A stretch of DNA of 64,000 nucleotides from Flavobacterium sp. (GCF_024305175.1 NZ_JAMWYY010000001.1:1-64000); one strand, 5' to 3'; shown: positions 34,694 through 44,653, counted from the first letter of the stretch. Numbers and translations are program-made. The notes: generated by a model from the letters alone, not told the origin.

Positions 34694-34727
34694 AAAAAAA
34701 GCCCCATCAGTTGATGGGGCTTTTTTT
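34694..34727. terminator. bidirectional terminator between metK and a lipoprotein gene
   Basis: GCCCCATCA / TGATGGGGC stem with a GT loop, flanked by A7 on the left and T7 on the right, so the stem can extend to 16 bp. It serves both convergent genes. Confidence 0.88.
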
Positions 34728-34750
34728 ATTATGCATTTAAACTTTAACGA

Positions 34751-35227
34751 TTAAAGCGGGCAATATGTTACTTCAAAAGTACCGTTTATGCTGTTTTCGG
34801 TTTCATCAAAACCTCCGGCCATTATCCTGCCTTTAACAGTTGTTTCGGTCATTTCTGTAATTTCAACTTCAGCATCAAGCGAGCCTTCAAAGCTGTCACC
34901 GTTCACATCCCTGAACTGTACTGTTACTTCGCCATCCTGCCTGCTGTAAGAACCTACCGCTGCCGGAACTGTTATCCAAATCGGTTGCTCATTAGTATCA
35001 TCACATGTAATATCACTTTCGCTAAGGTCGATGTTAAGGCTCTCTACATCATTAAGAGTGATTGGGGTTGCCGTACCACCGCCAAAATCAAAATCTTCAT
35101 TGTAAACAACTCCTGATACAGGGTTGTTAGAAAAGCCGTCTGAGTTGTTGTTGTCTGAAGAATCGTCATCAGAACAAGAAACCATTAACGAAGCAGCTAC
35201 AATAGCTGAATAAAAAAACTTTTTCAT
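34751..35227 (-). CDS. lipoprotein of unknown function
   Basis: 158 residues: lipoprotein signal with Cys18 (SLMVSC), then an Asp/Ser/Asn-rich linker (SDDDSSDNNNSDG) usual in Flavobacteria surface lipoproteins, then a beta-rich domain of about 120 residues containing Cys76 and the C-terminal Cys156. I do not recognise the domain. It is monocistronic, with a -7 element and a palindrome upstream and a shared terminator downstream. Confidence 0.7.
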   Translation of the reverse strand: MKKFFYSAIVAASLMVSCSDDDSSDNNNSDGFSNNPVSGVVYNEDFDFGGGTATPITLNDVESLNIDLSESDITCDDTNEQPIWITVPAAVGSYSRQDGEVTVQFRDVNGDSFEGSLDAEVEITEMTETTVKGRIMAGGFDETENSINGTFEVTYCPL

Positions 35228-35255
35228 GTGGGTTTAATTTTTTTGTTTACGCGGG

Positions 35256-35293
35256 CAAATATATAGATTAGAATGCATTAACAGTGTGTTAAT
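35256..35293 (-). promoter_or_regulatory. -7 element and upstream palindrome of the lipoprotein gene
   Basis: Minus-strand TATATTTG at 35263-35256 (exact TAnnTTTG). A 17-bp palindrome, ATTAACA-GTG-TGTTAAT, lies at 35277-35293, about 14 bp upstream of the -7 element, where the -33 region should be. This could be a regulator binding site. Confidence 0.45.
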
Positions 35294-35345
35294 CTAATAT
35301 TTAACTTTATTTAACTTTTTTATAACATTCAGAAAGTCAATAATG

Positions 35346-38093
35346 TTAAAGGTCATAGCGTATGGTAAGCAACAGGTAACGCGGCTGTACCCTGTATCTT
35401 GACGTATAGGTAGAGAACTGGTTAAAGCTGTCATCGTTAAGCGATGTAGTATTTAAAAGGTTAGTACCACCAACCTTAAACTCCCAATGGCTGTCTTTCT
35501 TACGATACATGATTTCGGCACTTAAAAAATCATATTCGTTATCAGATGTCCTGTCGCTGTTGTAATAATGGGTATAATCATATTGAGCTTTTACAGTAAA
35601 AGCATTCCAGAAAAAATAATTGATATTGGCAAAGGGCCTGTGATTATAAAATTTATTATCGGCATAATCATTAAGGGTGTATTCAAAACCTACTTCTATA
35701 TTGGGTATTTTCCTGTAATTAGTACTTAGGCTTGCTTCATAGCTATGGCTTACCTGCTCGTTTACCTGCCTTACAGAATTATCAAAAGTTGCATCGGTAC
35801 CAGAGAATTCGGAATCAAAACGGAAGTTATTAAACTTGCTCCATGTTACAGAAGCGTCTAAAGACACCTTATAAAAGCGGGCAAAATTACGGTTGTATCC
35901 GGCATAGGCCGTAAAAGTTTCATCTGCAAAAGGCGAATTCTCCACAGTACTCACCTGGTTGACACCATCAAATGCAGCTATGCTTTTAACGGCATCCATC
36001 TGCTTGGTATACGTGATACTACCGTAAATCTGTGTAAAGTTGAACATATCATAACGGAAGTAGCTAAGGCTGTGGTTTTGGTACAACGAGCTTTCAAGAT
36101 CGGGGTTACCCCTGAACAATGACTGGTAGCTGTTAAGTATATAACCGCGTGCAAAGTTGGCAACATCTGTAAACTGGTTTGTCATGGAGTAATTATAAAT
36201 AAGCCTTTCCATTTTACGAATCTGGTATTGTGCAAAAATATCGGGCAATACCCTGAAAAAATTATTATTTACAGTAGTGCCTGCCTGATCATTTTTCATG
36301 CTGTAGGCATGAAAACTCACGCCCGGGTTAAGCTCAAACTTACCCTTTATAAAGCGATAGTGCACGCCAACGAAAGCATCATTAAATACAAAACTTACAT
36401 CGTTTTTGGTACTTGCATCCATTTCATTCACATCGCCGTTATCAAGTATCTGGAACATATCCGAATTAAAATTCTGGTATGAAAAAGTGTTGCCAAATGT
36501 TATATTAACGCTGCTTTTATCTGTTACCATATAGTAATAATCGAGCTTGGCATCTGTTTTATTTGTAGTCACAAACCGTTTTTGAGAAAGGTCGTAACGC
36601 CCGGCAGGCAAAAGGCCGAGGTTTAAATCTGATCCTGATACAGAGGGAAATGGATTTTGAGCAAGATTGGCATTATACAACGGGTCTTCATCCTGATACA
36701 GGTGCTGTGCCTCAAAAGCAAATATGTTCCGTTCGTTCAGCGTATAATAAATGTTAGCATTCTGGTTAAATGAAAAAGGATTTTGCCTTTTGTCAGTATA
36801 AATATCCTGGCTCTGCTCTGTTTCAGGAGTTACAGTTGTAAGTAACTCGTTCATCTCCTTTTGGTCTGAGGTTTTAAGGAAAGCATCATAATCCAACTGA
36901 AAGTTTGCATTAGGTTTGTAGCTTGAACTTAGCTTGAAGAGTGCAAAATCATTTCGCTGCTCTGCAGTTTCGCGGGTGTCCTGTATTGTTTCAGGCTCAC
37001 CTGTCAACGGGTTTAGCAGTGTGTTGCGGCTAACAGTTTCCATATCCGTGAGCGATGAATTAATAATACCAAAGCCGCTAATTGTCCAGCTCTTGCTGGG
37101 ATTGTAGCTAAAGTTTGCCGCCCCGAATTTTGTTTCTATCTCCTTTGCCCTGTTATTACGCAGTAATGAAATGCCTATGTCGTTAGAACTGATATTAAAA
37201 GAGGTGCCGCCACGCTTCATAAAATTCCTGAAACCGCCGGTAAATTTAAAATAGTCCTGCGCTGTAAGCGGCAGTTCGCCCGTATTGTTGATATTACCGA
37301 TAATGTTAAGGCTGTATTTGGGGCTGTAGTAAAATACTTTTGGGGCTACAATATAGCGCTCGCCTTCGCCTATACTGGCACCCGCACTCATATCTCCAAA
37401 CCAGAAGTTCTTCTTGCCATCCTTCAGCTTTATGTTCATGGCAACATTATCTTCATTATTCTGCACTCCGCGAAGCTGTCCTATCTCATTATAATTACGC
37501 AGTACCTCAACTTTGCTAACGGCGTCAGCCGGAATATTTTTAACCCCAAGCTTGGTATCGCCATCAAAAAAGTCTTTGCCCTCTACCATCAGCTTGCTCA
37601 CCTTCTTACCTTCTACCTCTATTTCGCCGTCTTCGTTAACCTCTACCCCGGGCAGTTTCTTCAATACGTCCTCCAGCTTACGCTCAGAGCCGTTTGTAAA
37701 CGAATCGGAGTTATATACAATAGTATCGCCCTTTATCGTTACCGGCATTTCATGCACAATTTCAAGCTCTTTCATCTGTATGCCCTGTTGTAGGGTAATA
37801 TCTTTATTGATATCGGCCGTACCCGTAGTAAGCTCTTCCTCAAAAGGGGTATACCCTATAAAACTTGCTTTTAGCAGGTAAGTAGTATTTACCTTAAGCG
37901 CAAGCTGAAATTTACCCGCCTCGTTGGTTATGGCATAAGACTCCATATTACCGGTAGCCTTTTCCACCGCCATAACATTTGCCATTTCGAGCCCTACGCC
38001 TGTAGAGTCTTTAAGCACACCCTGCACACGTATGTTTTGAGAATAAAAATTGACAGAAAATAATAAAGCTAAAACAATTAATAATGATTTCAT
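35346..38093 (-). CDS. TonB-dependent-receptor-like outer-membrane beta-barrel protein
   Basis: 915 residues: signal peptide (about 1-18), carboxypeptidase-like regulatory domain (about 20-105), plug-like domain (about 115-215, with LPGVEVNEDGEIEVEGKKVSKLMVEGKDFF) and a large barrel of the 'outer membrane protein beta-barrel' type ending LLLTIRYDL. Barrels of this group lack a known substrate. It follows the GLPGLI-family gene by 34 nt on the same strand, a recurring pair in Bacteroidetes that suggests a joint envelope function. Confidence 0.88.
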   Translation of the reverse strand: MKSLLIVLALLFSVNFYSQNIRVQGVLKDSTGVGLEMANVMAVEKATGNMESYAITNEAGKFQLALKVNTTYLLKASFIGYTPFEEELTTGTADINKDITLQQGIQMKELEIVHEMPVTIKGDTIVYNSDSFTNGSERKLEDVLKKLPGVEVNEDGEIEVEGKKVSKLMVEGKDFFDGDTKLGVKNIPADAVSKVEVLRNYNEIGQLRGVQNNEDNVAMNIKLKDGKKNFWFGDMSAGASIGEGERYIVAPKVFYYSPKYSLNIIGNINNTGELPLTAQDYFKFTGGFRNFMKRGGTSFNISSNDIGISLLRNNRAKEIETKFGAANFSYNPSKSWTISGFGIINSSLTDMETVSRNTLLNPLTGEPETIQDTRETAEQRNDFALFKLSSSYKPNANFQLDYDAFLKTSDQKEMNELLTTVTPETEQSQDIYTDKRQNPFSFNQNANIYYTLNERNIFAFEAQHLYQDEDPLYNANLAQNPFPSVSGSDLNLGLLPAGRYDLSQKRFVTTNKTDAKLDYYYMVTDKSSVNITFGNTFSYQNFNSDMFQILDNGDVNEMDASTKNDVSFVFNDAFVGVHYRFIKGKFELNPGVSFHAYSMKNDQAGTTVNNNFFRVLPDIFAQYQIRKMERLIYNYSMTNQFTDVANFARGYILNSYQSLFRGNPDLESSLYQNHSLSYFRYDMFNFTQIYGSITYTKQMDAVKSIAAFDGVNQVSTVENSPFADETFTAYAGYNRNFARFYKVSLDASVTWSKFNNFRFDSEFSGTDATFDNSVRQVNEQVSHSYEASLSTNYRKIPNIEVGFEYTLNDYADNKFYNHRPFANINYFFWNAFTVKAQYDYTHYYNSDRTSDNEYDFLSAEIMYRKKDSHWEFKVGGTNLLNTTSLNDDSFNQFSTYTSRYRVQPRYLLLTIRYDL

Positions 38094-38127
38094 TGGTTTG
38101 TTTATTGGTATGTATGCATGTATTTGT

Positions 38128-39009
38128 TTAGCCGCCTATTCTAATGCCGCCGCCCCGGCCACCACCATACATTTCCTGCATCTGCTGTATCTTTTTTACC
38201 ATCAGGTCGGCAAACTCCTGCGGGCTTACCTTTTCACCCTTAGTAGGTTTTTTAATCTCTGCCTTCTCCTTTACATTTAAAACTATCTTGCTGCACAGTA
38301 TTGTAGTCTTATCATCCGAAACCTCCAATATAAGCCCCGGCAGGCCCCAGTAATTTTCAGGCCCCTGGCTAACGGGTATTTCAGGAGCATACCATGCAGT
38401 AATTGTTTTAGTGTCGGGCATCTCTACCATATCCATAAAGTTAGTCTTCTTTAGCTCCTCCTCGCTCTTTTCTTTCATGGCTTCCTCTGCCCCTTTTTTG
38501 GGTTTGTAGTTCATCATGTTGCTCCTGTCAACAGGCACCTCGGCAGTAGCCTTATAGCAGGTGTAGTCCCCTATTTTTTTAGTTTCGTTCAGCATTTTCC
38601 ATTGTATCTTCGGCAGCGTATCGGTAACCAGGAATTCTTTCCCGAAAATATCTTTTTCCTGCAAGGATACTTTTTCCTTAATATTTTTATACTGCACACC
38701 GCCGCCGCCCATCATAGACGACATCATTTTAAATGCAGGGTTAGAACCGGGGGCATCCAGCTTTTCTTCTTCTTTGTATATCGACTCGGTGCGATTAAAG
38801 TTGAGCACAAATGTCTTTTCGAACATTTTCTTCATCTGTGCCTCTATCATCGTCCTCATTTCGGGGGTAATCTCTTTGTTTTCGTCCAGCTTTGCCATCT
38901 GGTCGCCAGCACTTGTTTTAGACTCATATACCGCCATACCCTGAAAATCCTGTGCATTAAGGTTCACAGCAGCTAAAAATAGTATAAGTAATAGTGATAA
39001 ATTTTTCAT
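38128..39009 (-). CDS. GLPGLI-family protein
   Basis: 293-residue secreted protein with a signal peptide (ending NLNAQ) and the family hallmark WGLPGLILEV (about residues 212-221), preceded by the usual IGDYTCYKATAE and ITAWYAPEIPVSQGPENY. The C terminus is Gly/Arg-rich (YGGGRGGGIRIGG). Function is unknown; the family is Bacteroidetes-specific and often lies before a TonB-type barrel, as here. The 195-nt divergent gap upstream holds no further gene. Confidence 0.9.
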   Translation of the reverse strand: MKNLSLLLILFLAAVNLNAQDFQGMAVYESKTSAGDQMAKLDENKEITPEMRTMIEAQMKKMFEKTFVLNFNRTESIYKEEEKLDAPGSNPAFKMMSSMMGGGGVQYKNIKEKVSLQEKDIFGKEFLVTDTLPKIQWKMLNETKKIGDYTCYKATAEVPVDRSNMMNYKPKKGAEEAMKEKSEEELKKTNFMDMVEMPDTKTITAWYAPEIPVSQGPENYWGLPGLILEVSDDKTTILCSKIVLNVKEKAEIKKPTKGEKVSPQEFADLMVKKIQQMQEMYGGGRGGGIRIGG

Positions 39010-39204
39010 GCTTTAAATATTATATATGCCCTTTAGACTATTTTACACCCATGTTGTTACAAAATTTACTCTTAAAGTTTTGGTGAAGCTAAACATTTGC
39101 ACTCCCTTAATTAAATAAATGCGGTAAACACTATAAATAATGCAGCTAAAACAAACAATAGTTTTACAGTGTTCTGTATTTAATTAAAAACTATTTTTAC
39201 AGTA

Positions 39205-40011
39205 ATGAAAAAGCTTTTTTTATTAATCTTATTTGTCTTTACGGGTGCAGATGCGCAGGAGCTCAGCGTTCCTGTAAAGCTGCTTACCGATAACGAAGCA
39301 GCAGCCGACCGCTATGCGGGGCGCGACCAGTTCGGCTGGCATTACACTATCGCCAATAATGAATTCAGGAAACAGAAGGATGGGGTAATAGTGCGCTACA
39401 AAGCAGTTTCTTTGGGCACTATTTACAGGGTAGATTTGCAGAACCCGTTACAGATAGTACTGTTTTATAAAAAGTTCAATACGGTTGTAATGCTGGATAA
39501 TCAGCTAAATGAAACGGCACGTTTCGATTTTAATGAAATTGTACCGCAAAACCGCCAGTTGCCTATAGTAGCCGAAGCCGTTGGGCTGGCATCGCAGAAC
39601 AGGCTATGGCTATATGACATGAACACCCAGCAGGCAGGCCTTTATGATCCCGCAGCACGCACCTTTAAAAGCGTTACGCCGCCGTTTAACCAGCAACTTA
39701 AAACCTACTACAGCGATTACAACTATTTTTACTGGGCAGATGACAGCCTTAACTTTTATGCTGTAAACCTTTTCGGGAAGGTTACCCACATTGGCACATT
39801 GCCGGAGTTTGACCGCATGCAGCCCGTTAGCGCCACACAGGTTATATTACAAAAGGGCAATGCCCTGTACCTGTACAGCTTCGGGGAAAACAGCCTGCAA
39901 AAGGTTGGCACGGTTGAAAAAACCATTACCGACTTTTTTTACACCGCACAAATTTTGACTATTTTTACAGGCACACACATAACTGAATATAATATAACAC
40001 TACCTGAATAA
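39205..40011 (+). CDS. secreted protein of unknown function, propeller-like
   Basis: 268 residues with a short signal peptide (about 1-18, ending ADAQ) and short repeating beta segments (IYRVDLQNPLQIVLFYKKFNTVVMLDNQLNE, LWLYDMNTQQAGLYDP, FYAVNLFGKVTHIG, LYLYSFGENSLQKVG) that resemble blades of a small beta-propeller. Similar proteins sit beside deoxynucleoside kinase genes in other Flavobacteria as far as I recall, but I know no function. Its TAA overlaps the ATG of the kinase gene (TAATG), so they are translationally coupled. Confidence 0.7.
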   Translation: MKKLFLLILFVFTGADAQELSVPVKLLTDNEAAADRYAGRDQFGWHYTIANNEFRKQKDGVIVRYKAVSLGTIYRVDLQNPLQIVLFYKKFNTVVMLDNQLNETARFDFNEIVPQNRQLPIVAEAVGLASQNRLWLYDMNTQQAGLYDPAARTFKSVTPPFNQQLKTYYSDYNYFYWADDSLNFYAVNLFGKVTHIGTLPEFDRMQPVSATQVILQKGNALYLYSFGENSLQKVGTVEKTITDFFYTAQILTIFTGTHITEYNITLPE

Positions 40012-40625
40012 TGCATATAGCTGTAGCCGGAAACATTGGCGCCGGGAAAACCACGTTAACAGGATTATTGGCAAAACACTTTAAATGGGAGCCCCACTAT
40101 GAAGATGTGGTTGACAACCCTTACCTGGATGACTTTTACCACCAGATGGAGCGCTGGTCGTTTAACCTGCAGATATACTTTTTAAACAGCCGCTTTAACC
40201 AGATATTGCAAATACGCGAGAGCGGCAAGAACATTATACAGGACAGGACAATATATGAAGATTCGCATATTTTTGCGCCCAACCTGCACGCTATGGGATT
40301 AATGACCAACCGCGACTATAACAACTACAAATCGTTGTTTGAGCTTATGGAGAGCTTTGTTGCGGCACCCGACCTGCTGATATACCTGCGCAGCTCTATA
40401 CCCAACCTGGTAAAGCAGATACACAAACGCGGCAGGGATTATGAAAACTCTATATCTATAGACTACCTGAGCAGGCTTAACGAGCGCTATGAAGCCTGGG
40501 TACAGGGTTATGATAAAGGCAAGCTTTTAATTATAGATGTAGATAAACTGGACTTTGTAGATAACCCCGAAGATTTAGGAACTATCATTAACAGCATTAA
40601 CGCTGAACTGAACGGGTTGTTTTAG
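40011..40625 (+). CDS. deoxynucleoside kinase
   Basis: 204-residue nucleoside kinase of the dCK/dGK family phosphorylating deoxynucleosides for salvage. The P-loop is GNIGAGKTTL at the N terminus, the family DR-type motif appears as QDRTIYEDSHIF, and an arginine-rich lid (IHKRGRDYENS) follows. Substrate choice (dA, dG or dC) cannot be read here. It is coupled to the preceding secreted-protein gene by one base. A weak AT hairpin at 40636-40658 may end the transcript. Confidence 0.9.
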   Translation: MHIAVAGNIGAGKTTLTGLLAKHFKWEPHYEDVVDNPYLDDFYHQMERWSFNLQIYFLNSRFNQILQIRESGKNIIQDRTIYEDSHIFAPNLHAMGLMTNRDYNNYKSLFELMESFVAAPDLLIYLRSSIPNLVKQIHKRGRDYENSISIDYLSRLNERYEAWVQGYDKGKLLIIDVDKLDFVDNPEDLGTIINSINAELNGLF

Positions 40626-40657
40626 CACATAAAGTACTTATTTAAGCATCAAATAAG

Positions 40658-41326
40658 TTAATTAAAATGTTTTAAGATTCTATATTCAATTTGCGTATTT
40701 GTGACCTTCTGGATTTCTATTCGTGATCCTCTGAAGCCTATAATATTATTTTCAGTTAAATCATATTGAAGTTCCTGAAAAAAAGAAGGACGTGCTAAAT
40801 CATCTATATATTCCCTATACATAAATTTTATAGTGTTACCTGATTTACCACTATAAACAATTTCATTTCTAAAGCAATTATTGCATCCATCAATGTAATA
40901 ATTATACTTTTCTAATTTTAAATCATCGACGTGTTTTACCTCAAAACCATTAATAGAATTAATGAAAAGCTTTATACTTCCATCTTTCTTATTTTCTGCG
41001 AGACCAACTATATATGCGATGTTATTAAATATTAGTTTTGTATTATTATGATATAGATAGTAATTTGTCGTAATTTCAGAAATGGGAAGTACGTCTCCTT
41101 CTTTATAAGGAAAGCTAATATTTGAAATTCTTAAATCTTTACTCATATTAATAATTTTATATGCAGTCTTAAATCCCCGTTCGCCACTTTCAATAATTTT
41201 ATCGCCTACCTCACGAATCATAAGTAATTCTAAATCAGGCTCGAAATATAATTCTTTTTTATATGGAATAGAGGAAACTCCACATGAAATAATCAAAAAG
41301 CATAATAATATTAATATCGTTTTCAT
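40658..41326 (-). CDS. AT-rich lipoprotein gene, unknown function
   Basis: 222 residues with a lipoprotein signal (LIISC, Cys15) and a beta-rich remainder containing a close cysteine pair (DGCNNCFRN, about 144-152). I recognise no family. The DNA is clearly more AT-rich than the genes on both sides, which fits recent acquisition or weak selection. It is convergent with the kinase gene. Confidence 0.6.
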   Translation of the reverse strand: MKTILILLCFLIISCGVSSIPYKKELYFEPDLELLMIREVGDKIIESGERGFKTAYKIINMSKDLRISNISFPYKEGDVLPISEITTNYYLYHNNTKLIFNNIAYIVGLAENKKDGSIKLFINSINGFEVKHVDDLKLEKYNYYIDGCNNCFRNEIVYSGKSGNTIKFMYREYIDDLARPSFFQELQYDLTENNIIGFRGSRIEIQKVTNTQIEYRILKHFN

Positions 41327-41428
41327 ATGGTAAAATTATTTTACAAACATAAATATTCTACTAATTGATAGGTAAAAATATTATAAATACTATCTTATAT
41401 TTTAGCTTCAAAATCATAATTATTGAAT

Positions 41429-41454
41429 AGATTTCTCCGCTTCGGTCGAAATGG
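41429..41454. repeat. short dispersed hairpin repeat (ATTTCTCCGCTTCGGTCGAAAT type)
   Basis: An imperfect hairpin: ATTTC (41431-41435) with GAAAT (41448-41452), and CCG with CGG around a CTT loop. I recall very similar short sequences between genes of many Flavobacteria. Only one copy is in this window. Confidence 0.4.
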
Positions 41455-41464
41455 AATAAAAAAC

Positions 41465-41488
41465 AAACCCCTCCTAGTGGAGGGGTTT
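41465..41488 (-). terminator. terminator downstream of hppA
   Basis: 10-bp perfect stem AAACCCCTCC / GGAGGGGTTT with a TAGT loop; the minus strand continues GTTTTTTATT. The stem core CCCCTCC/GGAGGGG is the same as one building block of the metH repeats. Confidence 0.8.
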
Positions 41489-41515
41489 ACTTTACTATTA
41501 AAAACTACAGCAAAA

Positions 41516-43972
41516 TTATCTCCTGCTGCTGCGCCATTCTTCTATGCGTTGGTTAACCTCATCCTCGGTACCGCTAAAAGTTTCGCGCTGGGTGCTAACC
41601 GTTTCTTTTTCGCTTACGGTAGAAACAATAACAGTCGCCGTCATGGTACCATCATCATTCCGTTGCTTTTCTATGGTAACTTCCTCACGGCTTTCCTGCC
41701 CTGTTAGTATGGGTTGCTCTATAAAGGTAGCAGTTGCCGGGTTTAAGCCCTCGCCTGCTTCATGCCCGCCCAGTATGGGTGCTATAACAAGCCCTATAAG
41801 GCATGTAAGTTTAATCAGGATGTTCATACTCGGCCCGGAGGTATCCTTGAACGGGTCGCCCACCGTATCGCCTGTTACCGCTGCCTTGTGCGCGTCAGAG
41901 CCTTTAAAGGTCATTTCGCCGTTAATCATTACACCCGCCTCAAAAGATTTTTTGGCGTTGTCCCACGCGCCACCGGCATTGTTCTGGAACACTGCCCAAA
42001 GCACACCGCTAACCGTTACACCCGCCATATAGCCACCAAGCATTTCGGCAACCATCTGGTTATTATCCGGGTAAATCAGCATCCCGAGAAGTACTATGGC
42101 AATAGGCATACCTATGGTAAGCAATCCCGGCAGCATCATTTCGCGCAAGGCGGCCTTAGTAGAAATTTCTACACACCTGCCATACTCCGGCTTGGCTGTA
42201 CCTTCCATAATTCCGGCAATTTCGCGGAACTGCCTGCGCACTTCATATACCATATCCATTGCGGCCTTGCCTACCGAGTTCATGGCTAACGCCGAGAACA
42301 CTACAGGCACCATACCGCCCACAAACAGCATGGCAAGCACAGGCGCACGGAAGATGTTGATACCATCTATACCTGTAAACGTTACGTAGGCCGCAAACAG
42401 CGCCAGCGATGTTAACGCCGCAGAAGCAATGGCAAAGCCTTTACCTGTAGCTGCCGTTGTGTTACCAACAGAGTCTAATATATCAGTACGTGTACGTACT
42501 TCTTTAGGCAGTTCGCTCATTTCGGCAATACCGCCTGCGTTATCCGATATTGGGCCAAAGGCATCAATAGCAAGCTGCATGGCAGTAGTAGCCATCATAG
42601 CCGAAGCGGCAAGCGCCACGCCATAAAAGCCTGCAAAGGCGTAGGATGCCCATATTGCGCCTGCAAACAGCAGCACAGTAGGGAATGTAGAAACCATACC
42701 CGTAGCAAGGCCGGCAATAATATTAGTGCCCGCACCTGTACTCGATTTTTGTACTATGGCAAGCACAGGCTTTTTACCAAGCCCAGTATAATATTCTGTA
42801 ACCGAAGATATAACACCACCTACAATTAAACCTATCAGGGTGGCATAAAACACCCTCATAGAAGATATATCTTTAGCTTCCTCACCATAAAAGTCCATCC
42901 TCATGGTTTCGGGCAGCATATAATCTACCAAAAAGTAGCAGGAAACCGCCACAAGCACTATAGATACCCAGTTGCCTCTGTTAAGGGCGCCCTGCACCTG
43001 TGCCTCTTTAGCATCGTTACTGCTAATTTTTACCAGCATTGTGCCAATAATAGAAAACAATATACCAAAACCGGCAATAGCCATTGGCAAGAGTATAGGA
43101 CCTATACCACCAAACGCATCGGTAAAGCCCGGGTTGGCAAGGGTAATATCCCTAAGCACATAATTACCCAGTACCATAGCGGCAAGTACCGTTGCCACAT
43201 AAGAACCGAAAAGGTCGGCGCCCATACCGGCTACGTCGCCCACGTTATCACCCACATTATCTGCAATGGTTGCGGGGTTACGCGGGTCATCTTCAGGGAT
43301 TCCTGCCTCTACCTTACCAACAAGGTCGGCACCCACGTCGGCTGCCTTAGTATATATACCGCCACCCACACGTGCAAAAAGCGCTATAGACTCCGCACCA
43401 AGCGAAAAGCCTGCAAGCGTTTCCAGTACAATAGTCATTAGTTCCTGTGGTGTGCGGGTTTCACCGCCATACATGGCAGATGCCCACTGGCCATTCATAA
43501 AATAGTGAAAGAAAAAAATGAAAAAAGCAGTAAGCCCCAGTACGGCAAGACCGGCAACGCCGAGCCCCATAACCGTACCGCCGCCAAAAGACACCTTTAA
43601 TGCCTGTGGCAGGCTGGTGCGCGCTGCCTGAGTGGTGCGCACATTACTTTTGGTGGCAATTTTCATACCCATGTTACCGGCAAGCGCCGAGAAGATGGCA
43701 CCAAAAACAAAGGCCAGTATAATAAGCCAGTCGGTAGTGGGTACAATGTATGCAATTACGGCAAGCGCTATACTTGCTACAATTACAAAAATGGTTAATA
43801 ATTTGTATTCGGCTTTAAGAAAAGCAAGCGCACCTTCGTAAATGTAATCTGAAATTTCTTTCATCTTGCCATCCCCGGCATCCTGCTTCAGCACCCAGTA
43901 CCTCTTTACAGCCATGAAGAGGAGACCCAGTATGGCCAGTATGGCCGGCACATAAATCATAATTGAATCCAT
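41516..43972 (-). CDS. hppA: membrane-bound ion-translocating pyrophosphatase, K+-dependent type
   Basis: 818-residue multi-helix pump (about 16 membrane segments) hydrolysing pyrophosphate to move Na+ and/or H+. Motifs: [28 protein letters not shown] acidic segments, and [12 protein letters not shown]. Ala507 in that last motif, where K+-independent enzymes have Lys, points to the K+-dependent class, many of which pump Na+. After the last helix region ([20 protein letters not shown]) comes a hydrophilic tail from about residue 759 to 818, rich in Glu/Arg/Thr, not part of the standard core. A soluble pyrophosphatase gene lies directly upstream on the same strand. Confidence 0.93.
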   Translation of the reverse strand: MDSIMIYVPAILAILGLLFMAVKRYWVLKQDAGDGKMKEISDYIYEGALAFLKAEYKLLTIFVIVASIALAVIAYIVPTTDWLIILAFVFGAIFSALAGNMGMKIATKSNVRTTQAARTSLPQALKVSFGGGTVMGLGVAGLAVLGLTAFFIFFFHYFMNGQWASAMYGGETRTPQELMTIVLETLAGFSLGAESIALFARVGGGIYTKAADVGADLVGKVEAGIPEDDPRNPATIADNVGDNVGDVAGMGADLFGSYVATVLAAMVLGNYVLRDITLANPGFTDAFGGIGPILLPMAIAGFGILFSIIGTMLVKISSNDAKEAQVQGALNRGNWVSIVLVAVSCYFLVDYMLPETMRMDFYGEEAKDISSMRVFYATLIGLIVGGVISSVTEYYTGLGKKPVLAIVQKSSTGAGTNIIAGLATGMVSTFPTVLLFAGAIWASYAFAGFYGVALAASAMMATTAMQLAIDAFGPISDNAGGIAEMSELPKEVRTRTDILDSVGNTTAATGKGFAIASAALTSLALFAAYVTFTGIDGINIFRAPVLAMLFVGGMVPVVFSALAMNSVGKAAMDMVYEVRRQFREIAGIMEGTAKPEYGRCVEISTKAALREMMLPGLLTIGMPIAIVLLGMLIYPDNNQMVAEMLGGYMAGVTVSGVLWAVFQNNAGGAWDNAKKSFEAGVMINGEMTFKGSDAHKAAVTGDTVGDPFKDTSGPSMNILIKLTCLIGLVIAPILGGHEAGEGLNPATATFIEQPILTGQESREEVTIEKQRNDDGTMTATVIVSTVSEKETVSTQRETFSGTEDEVNQRIEEWRSSRR

Positions 43973-44033
43973 AAAATAATTGTTTGGTTAATTGTTAACA
44001 TATTATAAATGTAACAAAAACAAAACAAAAAAA

Positions 44034-44063
44034 AGCAACACCCTTTTAAGGAATGTCGCTTTT
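44034..44063 (-). terminator. probable terminator between ppa and hppA
   Basis: Minus strand: AAAGCGACATTCC and GGGTGTTGCTTT form an imperfect stem (AAAGC/GCTTT, ACA/TGT with a G-T pair) and are followed by a T-tract. Confidence 0.5.
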
Positions 44064-44087
44064 ATGGTATCATTTTTATAGCGAAAA

Positions 44088-44618
44088 CTATCTTATACTG
44101 AAAAGTTCTTCAGGTTTGTTTTCAAGAGTCTCGAAACGGTCTACACATTTATCGATAATTTCACGTGCTTCGTTTACATCTCCCCACCCTTCCACATCAA
44201 CTTTCTTTTGCTCAAGGTCTTTATATACCTGGAAGAAATGCTCAATTTCTTTAAGCAGGTGCGGGTTCATATCGCTAAGGTCGTCCAGCTTGTTCCATAC
44301 TGGGTCGCTAACCGGTACGCAAACAATTTTCTCGTCCGGGCCTTTTTCATCTGCCATATGGAAAACGCCAATTGGCTTAACTTCCATCACACAACCGGGA
44401 AATGTAGGTTCTGTTACCAGTACAAGCACATCAAGCGGGTCGCCGTCAAGCGCAAGGGTTTCAGGTATAAAACCATAATCGGCAGGATACATCATAGATG
44501 AGAAAAGCATCCTGTCGTAACGTATTTTTTTCAGTTTAAAATCGTATTCATATTTGTTCCTGCTCCCTTTAGGGATTTCGATAAGGACATCAAAAGTTTT
44601 CAGTTTCGCTGCAGACAT
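44088..44618 (-). CDS. ppa: soluble inorganic pyrophosphatase (family I)
   Basis: 176-residue family I enzyme hydrolysing PPi to phosphate. The metal- and substrate-binding signature is YPADYGFIPETLALDGDPLDVLVLV; the N terminus VLIEIPKGSRNKYEYD is also typical. Length is normal. It lies upstream of the membrane pyrophosphatase, separated by a probable terminator, so the cell can either waste or harvest PPi energy. A -7 element lies at 44654-44661. Confidence 0.95.
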   Translation of the reverse strand: MSAAKLKTFDVLIEIPKGSRNKYEYDFKLKKIRYDRMLFSSMMYPADYGFIPETLALDGDPLDVLVLVTEPTFPGCVMEVKPIGVFHMADEKGPDEKIVCVPVSDPVWNKLDDLSDMNPHLLKEIEHFFQVYKDLEQKKVDVEGWGDVNEAREIIDKCVDRFETLENKPEELFSIR

Positions 44619-44653
44619 TTTTTATCTTTATATTAGTTACATATTAAGCGGTG

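Noticed and set aside
40636..40658. Terminator between the deoxynucleoside kinase and the AT-rich lipoprotein
   Set aside because: An AT-only 8-bp stem (ACTTATTT/AAATAAGT) without a T-tract; too weak to list as a terminator.
41544..43841. Long plus-strand open frames opposite hppA, metH and rpoC
   Set aside because: They are low-complexity antisense shadows of GC-richer real genes with no recognisable domains or start context.
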